From positions 1 to 64,000 of the forward strand of contig JAEUQC010000006.1 of NCBI GenBank assembly GCA_016789905.1: a DNA stretch of 64,000 nt. Direction: 5' to 3'. Of the stretch, positions 8,372 to 18,387 are shown piece after piece; position 1 is the stretch's first letter, and the number at the start of each line of letters is the position of its first letter. The position numbers and the translations under genes were made by a program. The stretch comes from Bryobacterales bacterium (GTDB taxonomy: Bacteria; Acidobacteriota; Terriglobia; Bryobacterales; Bryobacteraceae). The notes under the pieces are model-generated. The model did no database searches, was not told where the DNA came from, and was given only the letters and a program-made list of their open reading frames with translations.

Positions 8372-9721
8372 TCATCCGTCCCGTCCTGGTTCTGTCGACG
8401 CCGTGAAGACCGCCGGGAATGGCGCGGGGTCGAACACCGAAAGAATATCGCGAACCATCGCGTCGCGGGTCGTGTACCGGGTCTCGTCGTAGCAGCCGAG
8501 GGGGTTTTCGACGGCGTTGATGAGGCACTTGTTGCAGTAGGTGCAAGGCACGGGCGGGCGCTCGGCGCCGGCCTCGAAGATGCGGGGAAGATCGGGATTG
8601 GCGATGAGCGGGCGGGCCATGCTGACGGCGTCGCACTGGCCGGAGGCGATGGCCTGCCGGATGACGGAGGCGGTTTGAAAGCCGCCGGTGCAGATGACGG
8701 GGATGCCGACGGCCTTCCTGATGGCCGCCGCGTCGGGGAGGTTCAACCCCTCGATGACGTTGCCGCGCTCCTTAATCCACCGGTCGCGGAAGAGCTTGCC
8801 GGTCACGTCGTTCTTGAGCAGCAGGAAGTTGCGGAGGGTGTTCCGGCCGCTGGAGATCATGGCGTCATAGACGCGGACGAAGTCGGCGACGGGCAGGTCC
8901 CCGGCGGGATTGCGCGGGTGGGGGAAGAAGCTGCCGCCGCTGACGTGAATGGCGTCGACGCCTTCGGCCTCCAGCCACTGGCAGACCTGGACCGAGTCCT
9001 GGATGGTGTTGCCGCGCGGCTCGCCGATGGACATGGCGTTGTTGTTCTCGGTGGCGCTGATCTTCATCTGCAGGTGGAAGTCCCGCCCGCAGCGCTGGCG
9101 GATGGAGCGGACAATCTCCAAAACGAACCGGGCGCGGCGTTCGAGCGTGCCGCCGTAGTCATCCTTGCGGTCGTTGATGGCCGAGCTAAGGAACTGGGTG
9201 ATGAGGTAGCCGTTGGCGCCGTGCAGTTCCACGCCATCGAGCCCGGCGCGCTGGGTTCGTTCCGCGGCCTGGCCGAACTGTTGGACCACCTCGTTGATCT
9301 GCTGCACGGTCATGGCCGTGGCTTCGAAGCCGTGGAGCGGGTCCGGTTTGGAGGTGGAACTCCAACTGTCCGGATACTCGATGCCGGCGATATCGCGTTG
9401 GCGGCCGCCGTGGCTCAACTGGAGCAGGAAGCGGCAGTCGTGCTCGTGGACCCGCTTGCCAACTTCGCGCCAGAAGGGGATCTTGTTGTCGTCATCGATC
9501 ATGGCGTAGTTGGGCAGGATGCGGCCACGGCCATGGACGGGGACGAAGGAGGAGACGATGGCGCCGACGCCGCCCCGGGCGAAGCGGGTCTCCCAGTTGA
9601 TGCGTGTCCGGGTACCTGAGCCGTCGTAGTTATCGAAGCGTCCGGAGACGTTGGAGCGGATGAGCCGGTTCTTGATGGTCAGGTTCCGGAAACGGAGGGG
9701 CTGAAAGAGTGTGTCGGCCAT
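8372..9721 (-). CDS. NADH:flavin oxidoreductase / Old Yellow Enzyme family
   Basis: This 449-residue protein is an FMN-binding TIM barrel of the 2,4-dienoyl-CoA reductase N-terminal type. It has the H-G-A-N-G-Y-L signature (about residue 170) and an R-x-x-F-x-L-E-I-V barrel segment. A C-terminal cysteine set, C-T-Y-C-N-K-C followed by a Cys about 12 residues later, resembles the 4Fe-4S site of that subgroup. The C-terminal NAD(P)/FAD domain of full-length dienoyl-CoA reductases is absent. The start at 9721 (M-A-D-T-L-F) has AAGGGAG upstream. A much longer open frame reaches into the cytochrome gene and is spurious. It is the second gene of the operon, 13 bases after the cytochrome. It probably reduces an activated alkene or similar electrophile, with the substrate unknown. 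Confidence 0.9.
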   Translation of the reverse strand: MADTLFQPLRFRNLTIKNRLIRSNVSGRFDNYDGSGTRTRINWETRFARGGVGAIVSSFVPVHGRGRILPNYAMIDDDNKIPFWREVGKRVHEHDCRFLLQLSHGGRQRDIAGIEYPDSWSSTSKPDPLHGFEATAMTVQQINEVVQQFGQAAERTQRAGLDGVELHGANGYLITQFLSSAINDRKDDYGGTLERRARFVLEIVRSIRQRCGRDFHLQMKISATENNNAMSIGEPRGNTIQDSVQVCQWLEAEGVDAIHVSGGSFFPHPRNPAGDLPVADFVRVYDAMISSGRNTLRNFLLLKNDVTGKLFRDRWIKERGNVIEGLNLPDAAAIRKAVGIPVICTGGFQTASVIRQAIASGQCDAVSMARPLIANPDLPRIFEAGAERPPVPCTYCNKCLINAVENPLGCYDETRYTTRDAMVRDILSVFDPAPFPAVFTASTEPGRDG

Positions 9722-9734
9722 TGGGGGGCTCCCT

Positions 9735-11618
9735 TCAGAAGGTGCGGACGAACTCAATGAGAGCGCGCTTGTCGGCATCGCTGAGCGTGCTGCCGAAGGT
9801 GTGGCCGCGGTCCACGACGAAGTCCGGGGACAGGTTGTTGCGGAGGAGCACGCCGGTGAGCCCGCCGCGGCCGATGATGCCGCCGATGAGGCGGGTAAAG
9901 AAGTTGTCGTTGCGGAGGAGCTGCATTTCGGGAGCGTTGATGTTGGCGAACAGATGGACGGGGGTGCCCTGCTTGACCTTGAGCTTGTAGCCGCTTTCGA
10001 GCAGGACGGCGCTATCCTGGCTGGTACGCCAAACGGACTGTGTGCCGAGGCGTTTTTCGGGCCATAGGAGCTTTTCCATGGCGTCGTTGAAGGCGGCGAG
10101 GCGGCCGGTGATGGAGGGGTCGGCATTGTAGAGGCCGAGGGCGTTGTTGTGGAGGAACGGCGCGGTGGCCCAGACGCCGGAAAGGGTTGGGACGCGGTAG
10201 TAGCCGCGGCCGCCGGCGGGAGGCTGGAAGGTGATGGGCTTGTTGGGTTTGATGGGGTTGTAGAGGCCCTGGAGCGGCGGTGATGGCGGCTGATCCTTGT
10301 AGGTCCTGGAGGAGAACTCCTCCCAGACGTGACCCTGGATGGCGTTGGAGGCGATGGCGCGGCCGATGTTGGTGCCCACTTCGGCGACGGAGACCCGCTG
10401 GTCGTTGGAGAGGAAGTTGTCTTCAAGGAAGTCCGGCTTGAGAACGGCTTCGCGGAACCAGGCGGCGGCGTCCGGCGTGCCGGCGGGGGGCTGCTTGCTG
10501 GAGTGGCAGCGGGCGCAGTTATCGGCGAAGGCGAGGGCGCCGCGCTTGAGCAGTTCGGGGTCCTTTGCCAGGTGTTCGGGCGCGAGGCGGGCTGGCTGGA
10601 CGGTCTTGAGGAACGCCTCGGCGCCTTCCATGAGGGCTTCGGTAGCGCGCCAGTCCGGGCAGTCCTTGCGGGCGAGGGCGATCTGGAAGGGTTTCTGGGT
10701 TCGTTCCGTGCCGCGAATGGGGTCATGGAGAGTGGTCCAGTAGTCCGAGCACATACCAATATTGACGTAGACGCGGAGGGAGGCACCGGCGGTGCCGATG
10801 GAGTCGGCGCCGTCCTTCAAGATGTGATGGACGTTGCGGGTGGAGCCGTCGGCCATGGTCTCTGTGGCGACGGGGCGATCCTTCAGGTGGACGATGGAAT
10901 TGATGGCGTTGGGGTTGAAGATATGGTCCGTGGCGAAGCGAGAGGTGTCGGAGGTGCCGGCGGGCTGGCGGTTGCCGACGTGCCAGCGGAAGTCCTGGGG
11001 CGTCATCTTCAGGGTGAAGAGGGTGCCTTCCTGGAAGTACTGGTTGCCGATGGCGGAGGAGAAGTTGTACCAGCGGGGGTTCTCCGGGTCCTTAGGCGGG
11101 TAGAGCGGGTTGAAGCCGATGTGGCAGAAGCCGCAGGTCATGCCGATGAGGTAGGGCGGTTCGACAGTGGCGGGGTCGGCGAGGTACTTTTTTACGTCCC
11201 AGGTGAACTTGTCGAATTTGGGATTGGGGAACTTGCGGAGGCCGACGATGCCGGAGGACTGGCTGGGGATACCGGGGATGGTGACGGTTTTGCAGACGTC
11301 CATCCAGAGGCCGAATTCGTCGGGCTGGGTGGCCTGGGTGCAATCGGGATCGTTGAGGACGCCCATGGTTTTGAAGCGTTCGGGGCGGCGGCGGGAGTCG
11401 ACGTACTGGAGGAGGTCGGTGATTCCGTGGGTGATGCGGGCGGTGTGGCGCCAGAACTTTTCGCCGCCGCCGGTCCAGAAGTACCAGGTGTTTCGGCCTT
11501 GTTTTTCGAGTTCGGTGAGTGCCTGTCCCCCGTATTCATAGGTGTCGGCGCCGCCAGGGTAATCCTGGGCGGGTAAGAGGAACGAACCAAGAACGAACCA
11601 AAACGTATAGGACCGCAT
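9735..11618 (-). CDS. Exported diheme cytochrome c, possibly rubber-oxygenase (RoxA)-like
   Basis: This 627-residue protein has an N-terminal signal peptide (M-R-S-Y-T-F-W then hydrophobic, cleavage likely near A-Q-D-Y) and two C-x2-C-H heme sites, C-G-F-C-H and C-A-R-C-H. The size, the two hemes and an early R-N-T-W-x-x-W-T-G-G motif remind me of RoxA-type diheme dioxygenases and the wider diheme peroxidase group. This assignment is tentative. It should act in the periplasm or outside the cell. The ATG at 11618 is the only start that leaves a proper signal peptide, although its ribosome site is weak. It is the first gene of the operon that continues with the flavoprotein, lipoprotein, dual protease and MBL protein. 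Confidence 0.88.
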   Translation of the reverse strand: MRSYTFWFVLGSFLLPAQDYPGGADTYEYGGQALTELEKQGRNTWYFWTGGGEKFWRHTARITHGITDLLQYVDSRRRPERFKTMGVLNDPDCTQATQPDEFGLWMDVCKTVTIPGIPSQSSGIVGLRKFPNPKFDKFTWDVKKYLADPATVEPPYLIGMTCGFCHIGFNPLYPPKDPENPRWYNFSSAIGNQYFQEGTLFTLKMTPQDFRWHVGNRQPAGTSDTSRFATDHIFNPNAINSIVHLKDRPVATETMADGSTRNVHHILKDGADSIGTAGASLRVYVNIGMCSDYWTTLHDPIRGTERTQKPFQIALARKDCPDWRATEALMEGAEAFLKTVQPARLAPEHLAKDPELLKRGALAFADNCARCHSSKQPPAGTPDAAAWFREAVLKPDFLEDNFLSNDQRVSVAEVGTNIGRAIASNAIQGHVWEEFSSRTYKDQPPSPPLQGLYNPIKPNKPITFQPPAGGRGYYRVPTLSGVWATAPFLHNNALGLYNADPSITGRLAAFNDAMEKLLWPEKRLGTQSVWRTSQDSAVLLESGYKLKVKQGTPVHLFANINAPEMQLLRNDNFFTRLIGGIIGRGGLTGVLLRNNLSPDFVVDRGHTFGSTLSDADKRALIEFVRTF

Positions 11619-11822
11619 AATCGTATAGTGGGACGATAAACGATTCAGTATCAAAAGAAAAGCCCCCAGATTCCGGAAGGCGGGGGTTGGGCCACCATTT
11701 TTGGCCCTTCGCAGGGGCCCGCATGATAGACTGTGATGGAGAAAGCTCAGTCCGGCTTTCGCGTGCCCGTTGGGCGGGCCGGACGTTGACCGACGGCGCC
11801 GAGCCGGTCGCGGAAAGGAACT

Positions 11823-12014
11823 TTGGCCAGAGCACATACTACGTTCAAAAAGCGGCAGAAAGAGTCTGCACGCATGGAAAAATCCCAGGAAAAGGCCGCC
11901 AAGCGGCTGCAGAAAAAGGCGGAGAACGCGGATCGCATCCCTGGCTCCGGACCTGAAATCGAAACCGAACCCATTGAGTCGTTCACTTTACCGCCCGACG
12001 AGCGGTCGTATTAG
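11823..12014 (+). CDS. Small basic conserved hypothetical protein
   Basis: This 63-residue protein begins at a TTG with GGAAAGGAAC upstream. The N-terminal half is a highly charged helix (A-H-T-T-F-K-K-R-Q-K-E, then repeated K-x-x-K), and the C-terminal half is acidic and Pro-rich (P-E-I-E-T-E-P). I know the A-R-A-x-T-T-F-K-K-R-Q-K-E start from short conserved proteins of acidobacteria and other soil bacteria, whose role is unknown. It stands alone between the divergent cytochrome operon and the DUF1592 gene. The very basic helix could bind RNA or the ribosome, but that is inference. Confidence 0.7.
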   Translation: MARAHTTFKKRQKESARMEKSQEKAAKRLQKKAENADRIPGSGPEIETEPIESFTLPPDERSY

Positions 12015-12108
12015 CGGGCAATTCGGGTAACATTTCCCGGACCCCAAAGCGCCAATGATAGAATCATGGCGCGGCTGGTGCCAAACCGCTTAGCCACGCA
12101 TTTCTATC

Positions 12109-15100
12109 ATGTTCAATCAGCGCCCCGTTTTTCTTGCGCCCGCACTGCTAATTTCGCTTGCGGCGGCCGCCGCGGAAGCACCGGTTCCGGTGTTACGTCA
12201 ATACTGTTTCCAATGTCATGGGAAGGCCGCGATGGGCGGTCTAAGCCTGGAGAAGCTCACGGCCCAGCCGTCGATGGGGGAGAGCTTCCAGCATTGGGAA
12301 AAGGTGGCGGCGGCGATAGAGGGCAAGCGGATGCCGCCGGCGGCGATGCCGCAGCCGACGGACGCGGACCGGAGCCGCGTGGTGAGCTGGATTCGCACGA
12401 GCCTGAAGGAGTATACCGCCAAGAACGCGGGGGACCCCGGGAGGGTGACGGTACGGCGGCTGACGAGCGCCGAGTATGCGTACGCGATCAAGGATTTGAC
12501 GGGCCTGGAGTTCAAGTTTGACCGCGACTTTGTTCCGGATTCGGTGGGCGGGGAAGGATTCACGAACTTTGGGGACGTTCAGTTTCTGGGCGATGCGAAC
12601 CTTGAGCGCTACCTGCATACGGCAAAGCACATCGCCAACCATGCCGTAGTTGGATCGGGCCCGCTGAGGTTCTTTGCCGACCCGGGGAAGACGGGTTTCG
12701 AGCTTTCGGCGCTGGACCGGATTAAGAGCATTTACACGACTCATGGCTTCCGGGCGACGGGGGCGGAGGGGGCGCTGCCTTACAACCTGGAGAAGTATTC
12801 GAAGGCGTTCTACACCGCGTGGCGGTATGAACACCGCAAAGCGCTGGGGGAGCCGAACGCGACGCTGGAAGCGATAGGGGCGCGGGAGGGGCTGACGGCG
12901 CGATTTGTGAACCATATCTGGAGAGTTCTGCACGAGCCAAACGCGACCTACCCGACGAGCGAGGCGCTGGCGCAGTGGAAGGCGCTGCCGGGCCCTGGGA
13001 CGCCGGAGGCGGCAGTGCGCGCGGCGTGCGTGGAGATACAGAAGACGATCATCAACTGGCCGCGGGTGTTGTTCGCCGCCGGAGCGCTGGCGGCGGGCGG
13101 GGCGGGGGACGAGCGGAACCTGGTGGTGAGCGCGGAGACGCTGAAGGGCGTGACGAACTACTCGTTCCGCTACCCGTTCTTTTCGCGGCGAACGATTAAG
13201 GAAGCGACGGTGTATTTGACGACGCTGTCGTTGAATCCGAAGTCGACGGACAAGCCGACAGTGCTGTTTCAAAATGCGAAGGTCCGGTTCCGGAAGGCGG
13301 ACCGCAGCGCCGGGGACGAAGTATCTCTTTATGACGCGATTGACGAAGAGTCGAGAAAGCAACTGACGAGAACGGCGGACGGCAGCGGGTTCACGCTGAG
13401 CGGCGACGCGGTGGTGCCGTTGAAAGTGGTGTTTCCGCCGGGTGTGGCCGGGATTGCATTCCAGATGGACGCGCATTTGTTGAGCCAGGGAGCGGGGGAC
13501 TCGATTGTCCGCTGCACGCTATCGAACGAGGCCGATGTTTCCAAGGGCCGGCCGGCGTGGACGCTGTTGGCAGACCCAAAGTCTCCGGGGTTTGTGGCGT
13601 GGCGGGACAACGTGCTGCACTTTGCGAGCGTGCTGCCGCAGAACTCGCAGGGCGAGGCGAATCCGGCGGACCGGGACCCGATTCCAAACGACTTTGACAA
13701 TACGTATGGGCTGCCGGAGCGGAATGCGTTTCACACGCAGTTGAAGTACTACCGGACGGACAAGTTTCTGGTGGAGAACATACTGGACGATAAGACGCGG
13801 GTGGAGTTGAACCACGCGTGGAACGACCTGCTGGCGTCGTTCGAGTACCACGAGTTGTACTTGAAGTTTCTGGCTGAGAAGAAGGACAAGCAGGGCCGCA
13901 TGGACGAGTTGAAGGCGGAGAACGCGGCGGTGGACAAAGCGCTGCTGGCGGCGCAGCCGGGACACGTGGACGACGCGCTGCGGTTCGCCGAGCAGGCGTG
14001 GAGGCGGACGCTGACGCCGCAAGAGAAAGACCGGCTGCGGCGGTTCTATACGCAATCGCGGGAAACGGCGAAGCTGACGCATACGGACGCGATTCGGGCG
14101 CTGATCGCGCGGGTGCTGGTGGCGCCGGCGTTTCTGTACCGGCTGGAGCAGCCGGCGCAGACGAGCAAGCGCAGCCCGCTGACGAGTTGGGAACTGGCGA
14201 ACCGTTTGAGCTTTTTCCTGTGGTCCAGTGTGCCGGACGCGGAACTGCGGCGGGCGGCGGCGGCAGATGAGTTGCAGGACCCGCAACAGTTGGCGCGCCA
14301 GACAAAGCGCATGTTGACGGACCCGAAGGCGGCACGAATGGCGACCGAGTTTTTCGGGCAGTGGCTGGGCTTCTACCGCTTCGACCAGTTCAACGGCGCC
14401 GATACGGCGCGGTTCCCGGAGTTCACCGAAGAATTGAAAACCGCGATGTATGAAGAGGCCACTTCGTTCTTCGACTACATTGTGCGGAACGAGCGCCCGG
14501 TGCGGGAGATTCTGCAGGCCGACTACACGTTTGTGAATCCGCTGCTGGCCAAGCACTATGGGGCGAAGCAGGAGTTGAAGGGCGGCACGCAAAAAGTGGA
14601 CGGCGCCAGCGCGTTTCAGCGGGGGGGGCTGTTGCGGCTGGGCGCGGTGTTAACGGCGACATCGGCACCACTGCGGACGAGCCCGGTGAAACGAGGCGAC
14701 TGGCTGCTGCGACGAGTGCTGGGCACGCCCACGCCGCCGCCGCCGCCGAATGTGCCGCCGATTGCGAAAGACGATAAGGGCACGGACGGCCTGACAATCA
14801 AGGCGCGGCTGGCGCAGCACATGCAAAATCCGGCGTGCGCGGCGTGCCATTCAAAGATTGACCCGATGGGTTTCCCGTTTGAGCGCTATGATGCCGTGGG
14901 CAAGTACCGGCAGACGTACGGGGATGGCAAGCCGGTGGAAGATTCGACGGTGACGACGGACAAGCAGCAGATAACAGGTATCGACGGCCTGGTGAACTAC
15001 CTGAAGACGCAGGAGCCGCAGGTGATTCGGAATATGTCGCAGAAGCTGCTGGGGTATGCGCTGGGACGAACAGTGCTTGCCTCCGACCAGCCGCTGCTGG

Positions 15101-15228
15101 AGCGGTTGGCGCAGGCGGGCGGAGACGCCTCATTCACCCGGCTGGCCACAGAGATTGTTATCAGCCCGCAGTTCCGCTTCCGGCGTGGAGAACAGCCCGC
15201 CGTGGTAGCCAAGGATACGAAACGATGA
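12109..15228 (+). CDS. DUF1592/DUF1587/DUF1595/DUF1588/DUF1585 cytochrome-like protein
   Basis: This 1039-residue exported protein is of the planctomycete/acidobacterial cytochrome type. A signal peptide (about 1-22) is followed by a C-F-Q-C-H heme site near residue 33. The string of small domains always found together in this family follows, ending with [13 protein letters not shown] (about 911), which marks DUF1588, and a C-terminal DUF1585. The function is unestablished. The family is thought to act in periplasmic electron transfer or polymer breakdown. It overlaps the following DUF1552 gene by four bases (ATGA), the usual two-gene arrangement. It is longer than the paralogue at 53.8-56.3 kb (about 830 aa), with the extra length mostly in the N-terminal half. 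Confidence 0.92.
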   Translation: MFNQRPVFLAPALLISLAAAAAEAPVPVLRQYCFQCHGKAAMGGLSLEKLTAQPSMGESFQHWEKVAAAIEGKRMPPAAMPQPTDADRSRVVSWIRTSLKEYTAKNAGDPGRVTVRRLTSAEYAYAIKDLTGLEFKFDRDFVPDSVGGEGFTNFGDVQFLGDANLERYLHTAKHIANHAVVGSGPLRFFADPGKTGFELSALDRIKSIYTTHGFRATGAEGALPYNLEKYSKAFYTAWRYEHRKALGEPNATLEAIGAREGLTARFVNHIWRVLHEPNATYPTSEALAQWKALPGPGTPEAAVRAACVEIQKTIINWPRVLFAAGALAAGGAGDERNLVVSAETLKGVTNYSFRYPFFSRRTIKEATVYLTTLSLNPKSTDKPTVLFQNAKVRFRKADRSAGDEVSLYDAIDEESRKQLTRTADGSGFTLSGDAVVPLKVVFPPGVAGIAFQMDAHLLSQGAGDSIVRCTLSNEADVSKGRPAWTLLADPKSPGFVAWRDNVLHFASVLPQNSQGEANPADRDPIPNDFDNTYGLPERNAFHTQLKYYRTDKFLVENILDDKTRVELNHAWNDLLASFEYHELYLKFLAEKKDKQGRMDELKAENAAVDKALLAAQPGHVDDALRFAEQAWRRTLTPQEKDRLRRFYTQSRETAKLTHTDAIRALIARVLVAPAFLYRLEQPAQTSKRSPLTSWELANRLSFFLWSSVPDAELRRAAAADELQDPQQLARQTKRMLTDPKAARMATEFFGQWLGFYRFDQFNGADTARFPEFTEELKTAMYEEATSFFDYIVRNERPVREILQADYTFVNPLLAKHYGAKQELKGGTQKVDGASAFQRGGLLRLGAVLTATSAPLRTSPVKRGDWLLRRVLGTPTPPPPPNVPPIAKDDKGTDGLTIKARLAQHMQNPACAACHSKIDPMGFPFERYDAVGKYRQTYGDGKPVEDSTVTTDKQQITGIDGLVNYLKTQEPQVIRNMSQKLLGYALGRTVLASDQPLLERLAQAGGDASFTRLATEIVISPQFRFRRGEQPAVVAKDTKR

Positions 15229-16544
15229 AAACGAAAACCAGCCGCCGCCACTTTTTGCGTGGCGCCGGCGTCGCGCTAACGCTGCCGTGGATGGAATCTC
15301 TGCAGGCGGCCACGACGGGGAATGACAAGGCTCCGGTACGCTTTGCGTGCGTTTATTTTTCGAATGGCGTGGAGCCGACCGAATGGTGGGCCAAGGGTCA
15401 GGGCGCGCAGATGCAACTGGGCCCGGCGCTGCAGCCGATGATGCCGCACCGCGAGGACATGAATTTCCTGCGGGGGCTTTACAATCACCAGGCGTTTATT
15501 TCGACGAGCCCGCACCTGGGCAGAATGCCGAACATGCTATCGGCGGCGAAGGTGAGCCTGGACCCCGCGGATATCCGGGTGGGCACGACGTTTGACCAGG
15601 TGCTGGCGCGGGAGATCGGGTCAAAAACGGCGGTGCCATCGCTGGCCTTGGGCATTGAGCCGAATGAGTTGCGGCTGGAAGACGGATTGTCGATGATCTA
15701 CGGCAGTTGCCTTTCGTGGGTATCGCCGACGAAGCCGGCGACGAAGGAGATCTACCCGGCGCGGACGTTCGACCAACTGGTAGGGGATGGGAGCGGGCGG
15801 GCGCTGGACAAGACGATTCTGGATTCGGTGCTGGAGGATTCCCATTCGCTGCAGCCGAAGATCAGCCGCGGGGACAGGGTGAAGCTGGACGAGTATTTGG
15901 AGTCGATCCGCGACATTGAAAAACGGATTGAACGCGCGGGGAAGGAAGAACGGATTGAGGGCTGGAAGCCGACGCTGGCCAAGCCCAATATGCCGCGCCC
16001 GGACGACAAGCTGCCGCAGAATGTGCCGGACCACATGAAGCTGATGCTGGACCTGATTGTGCTGGCGTTCCAGATGGACAAGACGCGCATTGTGACGCTG
16101 ATGTTGAACAACGACCTGTCGCAGATGAATTTCAAATTTGTGGAAGGTGTGAAGGGTGCACTGCACCTGGATCTGACGCACAACGGGAAGGCGGCGGCGG
16201 CCGAGGCGATGTACCTGAAGACGAACCAGTTCCACATGGAGCAGATTGCGTATCTGATCGGGAGGATGAAGGCGATCGACGAGGGCGGACAGTCGCTGCT
16301 GGATAATTCGATGGTGCTGGGCGGATCGAACCTGTTCGACGGGGACACACACGGGGCGGATCAGATGCCGCTGATTCTGGCGGGAAAGGCCGGCGGAACG
16401 TTGAAGACAGGGCGGAACCTGGACTATTTGGAACGGGGGAACGAGAACCGGCGTGCGGCGAGTCTGTATCTGTCGATTATGGACCGGATGGGCGTGAAGC
16501 TGGACCGGTTTGGGGACGCGGATCAACGGCTGGCGGATTTGTAG
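15225..16544 (+). CDS. DUF1552 protein with Tat signal
   Basis: This 439-residue protein has a twin-arginine leader ([13 protein letters not shown]) followed by the DUF1552 domain over the whole length. Conserved features include Y-F-S-N-G near the N-terminus and G-G-S-N-x-x-D-x-x-x-H near the C-terminus, which resemble the alkaline phosphatase/sulfatase-like fold of the DUF1501 group. A folded protein with bound metal exported by Tat is likely. The start codon overlaps the stop of the DUF1592 gene. The pair is the first of two in this window. The biochemical role is unknown. A terminator-like hairpin follows 20 bases after the stop. Confidence 0.92.
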   Translation: MKTKTSRRHFLRGAGVALTLPWMESLQAATTGNDKAPVRFACVYFSNGVEPTEWWAKGQGAQMQLGPALQPMMPHREDMNFLRGLYNHQAFISTSPHLGRMPNMLSAAKVSLDPADIRVGTTFDQVLAREIGSKTAVPSLALGIEPNELRLEDGLSMIYGSCLSWVSPTKPATKEIYPARTFDQLVGDGSGRALDKTILDSVLEDSHSLQPKISRGDRVKLDEYLESIRDIEKRIERAGKEERIEGWKPTLAKPNMPRPDDKLPQNVPDHMKLMLDLIVLAFQMDKTRIVTLMLNNDLSQMNFKFVEGVKGALHLDLTHNGKAAAAEAMYLKTNQFHMEQIAYLIGRMKAIDEGGQSLLDNSMVLGGSNLFDGDTHGADQMPLILAGKAGGTLKTGRNLDYLERGNENRRAASLYLSIMDRMGVKLDRFGDADQRLADL

Positions 16545-16563
16545 GGACAGGGTAGCGGGAGCG

Positions 16564-16584
16564 GCCCGTTTCGCCGGAACGGGC
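16564..16584 (+). terminator. Terminator-like hairpin after the DUF1592/DUF1552 pair
   Basis: A perfect 7-bp stem (gcccgtt / aacgggc) encloses a 7-base loop, 20 bases after the DUF1552 stop and 109 bases before the next start. No T-run follows, so it may need Rho or act as an mRNA 3' end. Confidence 0.45.
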
Positions 16585-16692
16585 GCTGGACATGGCGAGG
16601 GAAACCGGATACACTTTTGCGGTGTTCTCCCAGCGAGACACGTCTATTTGCAGTTCTATTTTTCTTAAATCAACCGTTAGAAAGGTGCTGGC

Positions 16693-18378
16693 ATGAGCGC
16701 AAAGCAGTCCTATCTCTCGTCGGCCAATTTTGGCTATGGGGCCGTGGTGGCAACCACGCAGGCAAGTATCAACGCGATGATAAAAGAGTATTTATACTCA
16801 TCGACGCAGCCCGAAGCGCTGATCTGTTATGTGGCCGACGCGGAGGGAAATCCGGCGGCAATTGACTACCAGACCTTGTTGACACAAACGGATGGAACCG
16901 ACCCGTTTTCCATTCCCGCGAACGCCGACCCTGCCACCGACCCCGGTATTGCGAATCTGCAGAAGGCCAGATTTATGGTGGGGTTTAAGGCGACATTGGG
17001 AATTCCGCCGGGCTATGCGTTGAATGCGATTCCGGATTTTGTGACGCTGGGCGCGGATGCGACTGCGGTGACATTTCGACTGATGTGTTCGGAGTTCATT
17101 GTGGTGAGCTACACACCGTCCGGAGGCTATTCGCCGGCGCAATGGATGTGGCAATCGCAGCCGCCCGGGGCGGCGTGGATGTTCACTTCCAAAGTAAACA
17201 TGCGGCAGATGGCGGTGGCGCCCGGCGCGGCGCTGCCGGCCGCGGTGGCGGCGAAGGCGGCGGCGACGGGCGGTGCGTTTTCCATTCAGAAGCTACTGTT
17301 CGACCTGGACAACGCCGCGCTGGAGACGATACCGGCAATTAGCAATGTGGATCCATCCAGCAATCTGTACCTGGTACTGGAGAAGGATTTTATTGGGAAG
17401 TACTTTGCGTCGGTGAAGGAAAAGGGCGGAGACTTGCTGGGATATGTGCTGACACCTTCCACGGCACCACCCTCGACGCTGACGGTAACGAACCTGAACT
17501 ACCAGGTTTCCCCGCTACTGGCCAGCAACGGACAAGTGCTGCAGAACCCGACGGCGCAGGAGATGGGGGCGGCGACGCTGAACTACCTATGCGCCGTGAA
17601 CGGCGCCAAACTGCCGGCGCCGGCGAACTTCGGCTGGAACTGGATGGAGACGCCGGACCTGGCGAACTCGCACGGCGTGATTGCGATCAATCGCGATACA
17701 TTCGCCAGCTACTTCCGAACCAAGCTGGACCAGTATGTGCCGTCGCGGTGCTTTAAGCCGTCGACGACGGTGAACCTGGACAGTGCTTCGGCACCGGTTT
17801 ACCACTGGGGCGTGACGGGAGGGCAGGCGCCAACGGCGGTGCTGGCGCCTCCGGCGGGAGCGACGATTCTGGAGTATAGCTACAACGGCAGTTCGTATGA
17901 CCAGGCTGGGCTGGACGGGGACATTGGCCAATCCACGTTCAGCACAGCGTTCACGCTGACGGTGACATTTGCCGGGAGCGTGATCACGATTACGCAGCAC
18001 GCCGTTATCTACGTAAAGATACGGCATTTGGCGAGCACGGTGGACGGCAATGTGGTGGATAAGACCATCACCGACAGCTACACGATGACGGTGGACGCAA
18101 GCGGCCGGCTGGCGGCGGTGCTGGCGAGCAAGACGGCCGATAACTCGGTGGACCCGAAGACGAACTGGTTCATCGATGCGTTCACGGGATTGAACGATTT
18201 GTCATCGAGCGTGGGGGATTGGTCTCGAGGCTTTGAATCCACGGCGCTGAAAGACATACCCGTTTCGGTAGTGCAGGATTTCGTGTTTCCTGGGGGGAAG
18301 ACATTCCTGTTCAAAGACGCCATGTTTTCCGCCTATCAGGACCTGGTGGCGCATATCACGTACGCGAGCACGAACTAG
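16693..18378 (+). CDS. Large protein of unknown function, first gene of a two-gene unit
   Basis: This 561-residue protein has no signal peptide and no transmembrane segment. It begins with a mixed alpha/beta region (Y-G-A-V-V-A-T-T-Q-A-S-I-N-A-M-I-K-E-Y-L) that I associate with a poorly known family found in scattered bacteria and filamentous fungi. Beta-rich segments follow, with many Thr/Val strands between about 385 and 480, and a helical C-terminus. The alternation of long strands and a central helix could fit a lipid-binding (TULIP/P47-like) or toxin-subunit fold, but I cannot show this. A GAAAGG lies at good spacing before the ATG. The next gene starts nine bases after its stop with its own GGAG. 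Codon use resembles its neighbours, so any transfer is not recent. Confidence 0.85.
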   Translation: MSAKQSYLSSANFGYGAVVATTQASINAMIKEYLYSSTQPEALICYVADAEGNPAAIDYQTLLTQTDGTDPFSIPANADPATDPGIANLQKARFMVGFKATLGIPPGYALNAIPDFVTLGADATAVTFRLMCSEFIVVSYTPSGGYSPAQWMWQSQPPGAAWMFTSKVNMRQMAVAPGAALPAAVAAKAAATGGAFSIQKLLFDLDNAALETIPAISNVDPSSNLYLVLEKDFIGKYFASVKEKGGDLLGYVLTPSTAPPSTLTVTNLNYQVSPLLASNGQVLQNPTAQEMGAATLNYLCAVNGAKLPAPANFGWNWMETPDLANSHGVIAINRDTFASYFRTKLDQYVPSRCFKPSTTVNLDSASAPVYHWGVTGGQAPTAVLAPPAGATILEYSYNGSSYDQAGLDGDIGQSTFSTAFTLTVTFAGSVITITQHAVIYVKIRHLASTVDGNVVDKTITDSYTMTVDASGRLAAVLASKTADNSVDPKTNWFIDAFTGLNDLSSSVGDWSRGFESTALKDIPVSVVQDFVFPGGKTFLFKDAMFSAYQDLVAHITYASTN

Positions 18379-18387
18379 GAGCCAGCT

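Noticed and set aside
5000..9500. Replication origin in the composition-flip region
   Set aside because: I found no cluster of TTATCCACA-like boxes and no dnaA, dnaN or gyrB nearby, so an origin is not annotated. Only the flip is reported.
8054..9619. Long plus-strand open frame opposite the lipoprotein and flavoprotein genes
   Set aside because: Composition (runs of Ala, Asp, Gly) is that of a G+C-rich shadow, and no ribosome site or family feature is visible.
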